Source: Anaerolineae bacterium
GTDB lineage: Bacteria > Chloroflexota > Anaerolineae > Aggregatilineales > Phototrophicaceae
NCBI GenBank assembly: GCA_019912905.1
Contig: JAIOHO010000375.1
Span: 1 to 11,681, forward strand
DNA length: 11,681 nucleotides
Direction: 5' to 3'
The notes below the pieces were generated by a model that saw only the letters and a program-made list of their open reading frames with translations, was not told where the DNA came from and searched no databases. Of the stretch, positions 1-5,945 are shown piece after piece (the stretch's first letter is position 1; each line of letters opens with the position of its first letter). The position numbers were made by a program, and so were the translations under genes.

Positions 1-387
1 GTACTGCCCACTGGCTTTATATTCTGAAGGATCGGTCGTCACGAAATGCAGGGCGGCAAATGGCGACGTACTCCAATCGAGTAAGCGTGTGGGAAGCCCA
101 TGATGTTGGGCCAGCGCCAGCCAGTTCCAAACGGAATTGCCGACGCTGGCATCTTGGTAAGCGTAATGCTTGAATGCACGCAGGATTACAGGTTCAAGGT
201 CAGACGTCTGTTTGACCGGATGTCCGAGCCGCATGAGGCTGGTTTCAAGTTCCCAATCCTTATCAGAAAGCCCCCGAAACATAAAAGGCGACCGAAAGCG
301 ATCGTCCCTGAAGGAATAATGGAACAATTCGCGGTTGAGGTCTTCCCAGCTTGTTACGCGCACGTCATTGGCTGATGTAAATACCAT
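1..387 (-). CDS. FRG-domain protein, N-terminal part (cut by window edge)
   Basis: My own reverse-strand translation gives 129 residues in an open frame from an ATG at 387 to the first base of the window, so the C-terminus is missing. Seen directly: a motif FMFRGLSDKDWELETSLMR (residues about 36-54), then a charged helix with ILRAFKHYAYQDA, then LALAQHHGLPTRLLDWSTSP (about 90-109) followed by FAALHF. This order (FRG..W.L..SL.R, an acidic helix, then QHxGxPTRLLDW and an alanine/phenylalanine stretch) is the signature of the FRG domain family, whose biochemical role is poorly known and which often occurs in accessory and phage-defence neighbourhoods. The start is supported by GGAAGGA 7 nt upstream (395-401). 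GC content is about 50% against about 65% in the genes to the right, and the gene is separated by 173 nt from its upstream neighbour, so it is probably an independent and perhaps acquired unit. The family call is confident; the function is not known. Confidence 0.85.
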   Translation of the reverse strand, partial: MVFTSANDVRVTSWEDLNRELFHYSFRDDRFRSPFMFRGLSDKDWELETSLMRLGHPVKQTSDLEPVILRAFKHYAYQDASVGNSVWNWLALAQHHGLPTRLLDWSTSPFAALHFVTTDPSEYKASGQY

Positions 388-431
388 AAGTGAATCCTTC
401 CCCACCTTCCAATACCTTCGCCAGAAATGAG

Positions 432-437
432 AGTATA
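432..437 (-). promoter_or_regulatory. Candidate -10 element for the FRG gene
   Basis: On the minus strand the sequence TATACT (within TATATACT) lies about 45 nt upstream of the FRG start codon and fits a sigma-70 -10 box at five of six positions. No good -35 hexamer is seen 16-18 nt further upstream, so this is only a candidate. Confidence 0.35.
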
Positions 438-502
438 TAGGGCTTAAGAGGTCGAGTTGTGGTCGACCAAGACGATTAACTCAAACCGAGCAAAAGCCCA
501 TG

Positions 503-519
503 AGTGCTATTGTAGCACT
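503..519. repeat. 17-nt perfect palindrome (7-bp arms, 3-nt spacer) upstream of the FRG gene
   Basis: The arms AGTGCTA and TAGCACT are separated by TTG. The element lies in the 173-nt gap between the end of the serine hydrolase gene and the FRG start. On the plus strand a run of four T follows the second arm (519-522), giving a weak terminator-like form, but no plus-strand gene ends here. On the minus strand, the direction in which both neighbours are read, no U-tract follows. It could be a repressor operator, since the size and symmetry suit a dimeric regulator, or a short transcript hairpin. The rest of the 388-560 gap holds nothing else that I recognise. Confidence 0.4.
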
Positions 520-560
520 TTTACACTGTCTGACCCGGGGGTGAGGTTTTCAAACGGCCT

Positions 561-1709
561 TCAGTCCTCCCCGCGCAGCAGCGGGAGCGCCGGATTGAGC
601 ACATCCGCCTGGCTCTGTTCGGGATCGGCAGAATCGATGTTGTAGAGCATCACCACGACCGTATCGAACTCAGGCGCATAATTGAGCAGCGCTCGAAAAC
701 CGGCAATATAGCCTGCATGCCCCATATAGTCCGCCTGGACCGTGATGCCCAGACCGTAGGCACTGCCGGGGGTGGGGGTCGTCATCGCGACCAGCGACTC
801 CGGATCGTCAAACAGCGCCCCACCGAACAACCCGCGCGCGAAGGCGATCAGGTCCGGTGCGGTAGAGACCAGGCCGCCCGCCGACCAGCCGATGGATTCA
901 TGCAGTTCCGTGACATCGGTCGTGCTGCCCCCAAAGGCCGAATAGCCGTGCACCACATCCGTCACCGGGTCTTCGTAACAATCCAGGAATGTGGACGCCA
1001 TGCCCAGCGGTTCATAGATGCGCGTGCGATACGCCTCTGCCAGCGCCATGTCCGCCGCCGCTTCGATCACCATGCCGAGCAGCGTGTAGTTGGTGTTGCT
1101 GTAGTACCACTGTGCTCCTGGCTCAAACAGGGCATCTTTGCCGTAGACGTAGCGGGCGAGTGTGTCGTGAGGGTCGCGTTGGACGCAGTCCAGGGTCACG
1201 ATCCCTGTATCCTCATCTATGACCGCCTCCGTGAAGAGATCAGCGTAGTAAAAGTCGCTTTCGACGATGTTAAACACACCGGACGTGTGCGTCAGCAGGT
1301 GGCGCAGCGTGATCTGGTCGCCATAGGGCAGTTGATCGGCTACCTCCGGCAGCCACCGCGCCAGCGGATCATCCAGGTTCAGCACGCCGTCCTCCGCAAG
1401 CTGGAGGATCACCGTCGCGGTGAACATCTTGGTGATACTGCCAATCCGAAACGCGCCCTCCGGCGGCATCGGGATGTCGTGCATGAGGTCCGCGAAGCCA
1501 CTTGCCCCCGCGAAGCGATAGTCGGGCACGTCGATCCACACGACCATGCCGGGCGGGAGTCCGGGCGCGGTCAGATGGTCCATTTCCGCTTGTATGTCCG
1601 CAGCAACGTCCGGCGGGAACGCCTGCGGGCCGTCCTGGGCGGTGGCGATTACGCCGGGCAGCAGAGTCACCAGGATCAGTGTCAGGATCAATGTAGTACG
1701 GAAACGCAT
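561..1709 (-). CDS. Secreted beta-lactamase-fold serine hydrolase (class C / D,D-peptidase type)
   Basis: A 382-residue protein of the family that contains class C beta-lactamases, D-Ala-D-Ala carboxypeptidases and related esterases. Seen: a Sec-type signal peptide (residues 1 to about 24: MRFR, a hydrophobic core, then a likely cut near ATA-Q); the catalytic S-x-x-K as SITK (S91, K94); the second motif Y-S-N (Y203, N205); and HAG at 331-333 in place of KTG, the usual HxG form in this family. The intact triad predicts an active exported enzyme acting on cell-wall peptides or other esters/amides; the substrate cannot be told from sequence. A longer frame begins 14 codons upstream, but the ATG at 1709 has GAGGAG 7 nt before it and puts the signal peptide at the N-terminus, so I chose it. 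It stands alone, 223 nt after the MFS gene. It need not confer antibiotic resistance: most chromosomal members of this group do not. Confidence 0.9.
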   Translation of the reverse strand: MRFRTTLILTLILVTLLPGVIATAQDGPQAFPPDVAADIQAEMDHLTAPGLPPGMVVWIDVPDYRFAGASGFADLMHDIPMPPEGAFRIGSITKMFTATVILQLAEDGVLNLDDPLARWLPEVADQLPYGDQITLRHLLTHTSGVFNIVESDFYYADLFTEAVIDEDTGIVTLDCVQRDPHDTLARYVYGKDALFEPGAQWYYSNTNYTLLGMVIEAAADMALAEAYRTRIYEPLGMASTFLDCYEDPVTDVVHGYSAFGGSTTDVTELHESIGWSAGGLVSTAPDLIAFARGLFGGALFDDPESLVAMTTPTPGSAYGLGITVQADYMGHAGYIAGFRALLNYAPEFDTVVVMLYNIDSADPEQSQADVLNPALPLLRGED

Positions 1710-1716
1710 CAGAATG

Positions 1717-1722
1717 CTCCTC
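1717..1722 (-). promoter_or_regulatory. Ribosome binding site that sets the start of the serine hydrolase
   Basis: GAGGAG on the minus strand lies 7 nt before the ATG at 1709. It favours this start over the ATG at 1751, which would put 14 extra residues in front of the signal peptide. Confidence 0.75.
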
Positions 1723-1742
1723 AGAAAAATAACCGGTTGAGC

Positions 1743-1780
1743 CGACGCCAATACGAGAGATTAAATCGTCTTTGGCGTCG
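1743..1780. repeat. Inverted repeat with 9-bp arms in the leader of the serine hydrolase gene
   Basis: The arms CGACGCCAA (1743-1751) and TTGGCGTCG (1772-1780) are perfect complements around a 20-nt AT-richer spacer, 34-71 nt upstream of the hydrolase ATG. Read on the minus strand, the spacer contains TTTAAT, which could serve as a -10 box lying between the arms. This layout would suit an operator that covers the promoter, or a leader hairpin. No regulator gene is present in the window. Confidence 0.4.
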
Positions 1781-1838
1781 TTTATCCACCTTTAGCGGCA
1801 TTCGCGTGCGCCAACGTGACCGTTTCGCCGCTTCATTG

Positions 1839-1858
1839 GCGAAGGTATTGACCTTCGC
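1839..1858. repeat. Short hairpin (8-bp stem, 4-nt loop) between the MFS and hydrolase genes
   Basis: GCGAAGGT and ACCTTCGC flank ATTG. It lies 75-94 nt past the end of the MFS gene in the direction of transcription. No T-run follows on either strand, so an intrinsic terminator is not supported, though it could be a factor-dependent or weak one. The remainder of the 1710-1932 gap holds only AT-richer promoter-like stretches without a convincing -35/-10 pair. Confidence 0.3.
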
Positions 1859-1932
1859 AGGCTGGATTATTTATGGTTTAAGTCACGCCCACTCTGCCTC
1901 CATTTTAGCCTCAGCAGGCATTTCTGCAACGC

Positions 1933-3255
1933 TCACGGCTGGGCAGGATGATAACGAGGCTCCTTGACCCCGCGCACCAGCAGCAGCAGCCCGCCCAGGG
2001 TGAACGCCAGCGATACCGCAAAAAACAGCGGGTAGCTGAGGACCTGGATAATCCCCCCGCCAAGCAGCGGCGCGATCAGCAGCACCGGGCCGATGGCCGT
2101 GCGCGTCAGGCCGATGTAGGTTGGACGCTCCGATTCTGGCCCGAATTCCAGCGGCAGGTTGGCGCTGGAGATCAGGTTGCCCGCATTACTCAGGCCCATC
2201 AGCGCGAAGGCCAGGTACACGCCCCATTCCCAGCCGAGGATCGAAACCAGCAGCGCCGCCAGCAGCGCGATCAGCCAGACGCCGGTCGCCAGTTCGAGCA
2301 CGCGCTTATGGCCCCAGCGGTCGCCAATCGTGCCCCAGAACGCGTAGCCAACCATCCCGGACGCGGCCAGGATGCCGGTAAAAATGGCCGCCGAGGAGTC
2401 GGGGAACTGGAAGCGCTGGACGGCGAAGATCGCCATGAATCCCAGCGGCATGCGCCCCAGTTGAATCAACCAGCGGCTGGAGATATAGCGCCGGTAGTTG
2501 GGGCGGCTGCGCAGAATCTGGCGGACGCGGCGCAGGTAATGACCGTAAGTGGGCGACAGCGAAGTCTGGACGGGCCGCGAGGGTTCGACGGTGAACACCA
2601 GAAACAGCAGTGAGACGACGATGCCAATCGTGCCGATGGCGAAGCTGGCGACAAAGTTGTGCGGGTAGGGGAAGGCCGCCAGCACCGCAGCCGCAGCGGA
2701 CGCGGCCCCGATGCTCAATAACTGGCCCATAAAATAGCCGGTGCCATACAGACGCCCGCGATGCGTGACCGGGATGACCTTGGCGACCATCTCCTGCCAG
2801 GGGGTGGTGACGATGCCGCTGCCCACCGCCATCCACGCGACAATGCCGATCAGCGCTGGAACGGCCATGCTTTCCGATAACCCGGACAGCCACAGCGCCA
2901 GCAGCGGCAGCAGCAGGTACGGAATGCGCTCGACCACTCCCAGCAGCAGCACCCAGGGATATTTGCGCGGCATGCGCTCGACATAGGGGGCGACGAACAT
3001 CGGCGGCAGGAAGAGACCGAACTCCAGCAGGGCGGGGATCAGACCCAGGATAATGGTCGAGTCCGTCAGGTGCGTGGCGAATACCGGCAGAATCGTGCTC
3101 GGCGAAATAAAGGCCGAACCCAGGTTCCAGGTCGTCATGTCCATGACCGTCACCAGAAAATTGCGCCGGAAATGGCGGGCGATCTCCGGGTCCGTCACCG
3201 CGTCGGGTGCGAGCGTCAGCATGTGGCTGAGGCGGATGCTCAAAGCAGGCTTCAT
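1933..3255 (-). CDS. MFS transporter, about 12 membrane segments
   Basis: A 440-residue integral membrane protein of the major facilitator superfamily. Seen: about a dozen hydrophobic segments spread from residue 35 to 425; a loop RHRG-like element HRGRLYGTGYFMGQ after the fourth to fifth segment; and a motif-A-like loop GTIGDRWGHKRVLE in the second half, the conserved cytoplasmic loop between two helices of a six-helix bundle. These are family hallmarks; the substrate cannot be read from them. The frame continues open to 3477, but the extra 74 residues would overlap the preceding propeller gene and are low-complexity and arginine-rich. The ATG at 3255 has GGAG 10 nt upstream and begins MKPALSIRLSHM, so I use it. 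It follows the propeller gene after 137 nt and so may be a separate transcription unit or the tail of the operon. Export or uptake of a sugar or a drug-like compound are both possible. Confidence 0.88.
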   Translation of the reverse strand: MKPALSIRLSHMLTLAPDAVTDPEIARHFRRNFLVTVMDMTTWNLGSAFISPSTILPVFATHLTDSTIILGLIPALLEFGLFLPPMFVAPYVERMPRKYPWVLLLGVVERIPYLLLPLLALWLSGLSESMAVPALIGIVAWMAVGSGIVTTPWQEMVAKVIPVTHRGRLYGTGYFMGQLLSIGAASAAAAVLAAFPYPHNFVASFAIGTIGIVVSLLFLVFTVEPSRPVQTSLSPTYGHYLRRVRQILRSRPNYRRYISSRWLIQLGRMPLGFMAIFAVQRFQFPDSSAAIFTGILAASGMVGYAFWGTIGDRWGHKRVLELATGVWLIALLAALLVSILGWEWGVYLAFALMGLSNAGNLISSANLPLEFGPESERPTYIGLTRTAIGPVLLIAPLLGGGIIQVLSYPLFFAVSLAFTLGGLLLLVRGVKEPRYHPAQP

Positions 3256-3296
3256 AAAAAAGAGGCTCCAGTTGGAAAAGTTCTGTTTTCCCGCTG

Positions 3297-3302
3297 ATTG
3301 TA
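3297..3302 (-). promoter_or_regulatory. Candidate -10 element for the MFS gene
   Basis: TACAAT on the minus strand, 42 nt before the MFS ATG, matches five of six positions of a -10 box. No clear -35 hexamer is seen upstream. The 137-nt gap (3256-3392) also has an imperfect 9-nt tandem (TGGACTCG twice at 3366-3382, plus strand) and no convincing terminator after the propeller gene. Confidence 0.25.
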
Positions 3303-3392
3303 GCGTCGAGCAGGGCAGCCCGCGCGATCCAATCCCGCGAGTGGGGAAACTCAGAGGGTGGCTTATGGACTCGCTGGACTCGTCTGCCCCGG

Positions 3393-4304
3393 TCAGCCCG
3401 CGCGCAGAATATCGCCGCTGCCAGAGCCGACAAGGACGTGCCCGCGTTCGCCCGGCAAAACCGTCAGCGCCATCCACATTGGGCCGTCTGCGGCGGGTGG
3501 TGTGGCGGACTGCCAGCTTGCGCCCAGGTCGTCGGAGCGCAGCAGGTCGTCGTCAAGCAGCAGCCACAGGCGCTCACCCGCAAAGGCCATCTGATTGACT
3601 GCGCGGGTGAGGTTATCGGCTGCAATCTGCGCCCAGGTATCGCCGCGATCGGTCGAGGTGAACAGCCCGGCGCTTTCAGTCCCGGCGAATACCCGGCCAT
3701 CGCGCGCGAAGTTCGGGGAAATCGCCAGGCTCAGGACCGGCCCGGCCTCATCGGGGAAGGGGATGGACCGCCAGGCGCGACCACCGTTGGTGCTGCGGAA
3801 GAGGCCCGTTTCTGTGCCGACCAGGGCGGTCTGATCGCGGGCGAAATCGGGCGACAGCGCCAGCGAATAGACGTTCAGGTCGATCAGGCGGAAGTTGGAC
3901 GAAATCCAGTGCTGGCCCCGGTCGGTCGAGAAAAAGACGCCGTCCTCGGCGGTCCCGGCCAGCATCGTGCCATCGACTTCAAAATGCGGTGAGATCGCCA
4001 GCGCGGTGACCAGTGGGGGAGGGGACCCCAGACTCGCGGCGAACCAGGCAAAGCCGCCGTCGCTCGACCGCAGCACGCCGCCGTTGACTCCCGCGAACAC
4101 GCTGCCATCCGCTGCTATGACGACCGCCGTCGTCACCAGCGCCTGTTCCGGCTTCAGCGATTGGTAGGCATCCTGCCAGCTTGCGCCGCCGTCCGACGAG
4201 CGATACAGGCCGGATGCGCGCCCGGCAAACACGATGCCACCCGGCCCGGCGGCCAGCGCATAAACCGTATCCTGGGCCTGGAGTTGGTCAAAGTCGTTCA
4301 TCAT
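3393..4304 (-). CDS. Cytoplasmic beta-propeller protein with six Asp-box (BNR) repeats
   Basis: 303 residues built from six repeats about 40-47 residues apart, each ending in an Asp-box S-x-D-x-G-x-x-W: SSDGGASW (36-43), SSDGGFAW (80-87), STDRGQHW (126-133), STNGGRAW (171-178), STDRGDTW (217-224) and SDDLGASW (257-264). Each is preceded by a strand of the form VFAGxxxGLxRS. Such repeats form sialidase/Vps10/YCF48-like propellers. They are a fold mark and not proof of sialidase activity; the arginine triad and FRIP motif of true sialidases are not seen. There is no signal peptide or membrane segment, whereas many BNR proteins are exported. Its ATG lies two bases after the stop codon of the chaperonin-like gene and has no strong ribosome site of its own, which suggests translational coupling. 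A second ATG follows directly, so the start may be one codon later. A scaffold, client or partner of the chaperonin-like protein is a reasonable inference, but it is unproven. Confidence 0.85.
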   Translation of the reverse strand: MMNDFDQLQAQDTVYALAAGPGGIVFAGRASGLYRSSDGGASWQDAYQSLKPEQALVTTAVVIAADGSVFAGVNGGVLRSSDGGFAWFAASLGSPPPLVTALAISPHFEVDGTMLAGTAEDGVFFSTDRGQHWISSNFRLIDLNVYSLALSPDFARDQTALVGTETGLFRSTNGGRAWRSIPFPDEAGPVLSLAISPNFARDGRVFAGTESAGLFTSTDRGDTWAQIAADNLTRAVNQMAFAGERLWLLLDDDLLRSDDLGASWQSATPPAADGPMWMALTVLPGERGHVLVGSGSGDILRAG

Positions 4305-4306
4305 GC

Positions 4307-5932
4307 TTATCCCGGTTGGCTCATAGCTTCAGGTTTGCGGTGATGGACCAGCACGTCGATCGACAGGGCCAGCGATGCGGTGGTCACGGCGCTGCGCACG
4401 GCGCTTTTCAAAACCGCCGCGCTGTCCAGAATGCCCGCCTCGCACACATCGACCACCTGCCCGCTGAGGACATCAAAGCCGCAGTTTGACGGCTCGAAGG
4501 ACAGCTTCGCCAGGACTTCGCTGGCATCATAGCCGGCATTCTCGAAGATCGCGCGCGCGGGTTCGGCCAATGCTTCGTGGAGGGTGCGATAGGCGGCACG
4601 TTCATCGGCGTCGTCCGGGCGCAGCGTGTCCAGTGCCGACCGGCAGTTCAGCAGCGCCATTCCCCCGCCCGGCAGCACGCCTTCCCGCACTGCTGCCCGC
4701 AGCGTCCCGGCGGTCCGTTCCGCGACGGCTTTACGGGCCTCGATCTCCAGTTTGGTCGAGCCGCCGACCCACAGCGTTGCCGAGCCACCCCACAGCCTGC
4801 CGATGCGCGGCTGAAGTTTGGCGCGCAGGTCGGGATCACTGGTGCGGCGGAAATTTTCTTCGAGATTCAGCAGATGCTGGCGCAGCGCGCGCGGGTTGCC
4901 CCTGCCGCTGAGGATGCCAAAATTGCGCAGGTCAGCCCAGACGCGTCGGGCGCGGCCAAAGTGTGCGGGCGTCGTGCCGCGGGTCTGATCGCCCGCCGCC
5001 GTCAGCAGGGGAGTCGCCCCGGTCAGCACAGCCAGGTCTTCCAGAGCCGCCTGGCGATCGACGGGATTCAGACCCGGCAGTTTGACGGCCATCACCTTAA
5101 GTTTTTCGGGCTTGTTGGCGGCCACCACCAGCGACATGGCCTGGTCCGACAGGCTGCGAATGACGATCACCAGCGCCCCGACATTGGCATCGATGGCGGC
5201 TTCGAAAATCGGGAACAGGTCGCGCGCTTCTTTCACTTCGAAATCGCACAGGAACAGCGCCGCATTTTCGAAATCGGTCCGCCCGGCGGCGGCATCCGCC
5301 ACCATCGCCCGCGAGAACAGGCCGCCGTTCCAGTAGGCCCCTTCGACATAATCCCGGCGCAGGCCGCGTCCCTGGTCCTGGCGGATGTCAAGCTGGCCGT
5401 GTTCGCCGATGATGTCGAAGATTTCCCCCATCAGCGCGGCCATATCCGCATCGTGACAAATGGACTGGGCGATGTGCCCCAGGCGCTCCTTGCCTTCGAC
5501 GAAAAAGGTCATCCGGTCCAGTTCGCTCAGGATAACCGGCAGCGCGCGATCCAGCGCAGCCCGCAGGCGCGTGGCGTTGCCCCCGGCAGCGAGGTAGCGC
5601 AGCCCCTGGTTATAGATCGCCTGGAACAGGACCGCCGTGGTCGCCGCTCCGTCGCCGACCAGATCGTGCTGGCGGCAGACCAACGCCCGCATCAGCATCG
5701 CCCCGACATCCTGATTGCTGTCGGCCAGTTCGATGATGCGCCGGGCGATCACACCGCCGCTGTCCAGCACTTCGGGCGTGGCTCCCGGCTTGACGATCTG
5801 GTCGATGGCGACGGTTCGGGCAATCGGGCCGAGGGTCGGTCGAATCGCGCTGGCGAACTGGTGGATGCCGCTGCGCAGGGCGTGGTGAGTCTGGGGCTGA
5901 AAAACGAGTCCGGGTGTTCGCTTGATCCGCAT
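4307..5932 (-). CDS. Divergent GroEL/Cpn60 paralogue lacking the catalytic ATPase aspartates
   Basis: 541 residues, close to the 548 of E. coli GroEL, and alignable by eye over the whole length: equatorial (1 to about 140 and 405-525), intermediate and apical (about 190-370) domains. Matching landmarks are TLGP (33-36), GDGAATT (93-99, GroEL GDGTTT with D87), AAVREGVLPGGGMAL (413-427) and GILD (500-503). Differences at key sites: the GroEL T-K-D-G of the ATP site is D-S-G-G (57-60), so D52 is glycine, with an aspartate two places earlier; and GroEL V-E-D-A-L-H is A-E-R-T-A-G, so D398 is arginine (R406). These two aspartates drive ATP hydrolysis in GroEL. The hydrophobic apical groove is kept in character (F240, F243, V269, V270), but the GGM tail is missing and no groES lies nearby. 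The ATG at 5932 is 13 nt after the GH32-like gene; the upstream extension to 6019 would overlap that gene. It is most likely a specialised, non-canonical chaperonin and not the housekeeping copy. Confidence 0.9.
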   Translation of the reverse strand: MRIKRTPGLVFQPQTHHALRSGIHQFASAIRPTLGPIARTVAIDQIVKPGATPEVLDSGGVIARRIIELADSNQDVGAMLMRALVCRQHDLVGDGAATTAVLFQAIYNQGLRYLAAGGNATRLRAALDRALPVILSELDRMTFFVEGKERLGHIAQSICHDADMAALMGEIFDIIGEHGQLDIRQDQGRGLRRDYVEGAYWNGGLFSRAMVADAAAGRTDFENAALFLCDFEVKEARDLFPIFEAAIDANVGALVIVIRSLSDQAMSLVVAANKPEKLKVMAVKLPGLNPVDRQAALEDLAVLTGATPLLTAAGDQTRGTTPAHFGRARRVWADLRNFGILSGRGNPRALRQHLLNLEENFRRTSDPDLRAKLQPRIGRLWGGSATLWVGGSTKLEIEARKAVAERTAGTLRAAVREGVLPGGGMALLNCRSALDTLRPDDADERAAYRTLHEALAEPARAIFENAGYDASEVLAKLSFEPSNCGFDVLSGQVVDVCEAGILDSAAVLKSAVRSAVTTASLALSIDVLVHHRKPEAMSQPG

Positions 5933-5945
5933 AAGGATATTTTTC

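Noticed and set aside
503..522. Intrinsic terminator of the serine hydrolase gene at the palindrome
   Set aside because: The T-run is on the plus-strand side; in the minus-strand reading direction no U-tract follows the stem.
717..1967. Long plus-strand open frame (416 codons) antisense to the serine hydrolase
   Set aside because: Arginine- and glutamine-rich low-complexity product, no recognisable motif, and it is the mirror of a gene with an intact signal peptide and catalytic motifs.
2306..3433. Minus-strand frame of 375 codons overlapping the MFS gene
   Set aside because: Alanine/arginine/proline-rich out-of-frame reading; the MFS frame has membrane helices and family motifs.
3256..3477. 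N-terminal extension of the MFS protein by 74 residues
   Set aside because: It would overlap the end of the propeller gene, is charged and unlike MFS N-termini, and the ATG at 3255 has its own ribosome site.
3393..4304. True sialidase activity for the Asp-box protein
   Set aside because: Asp boxes alone are structural; the catalytic arginines and the FRIP-type motif are not seen and there is no export signal.
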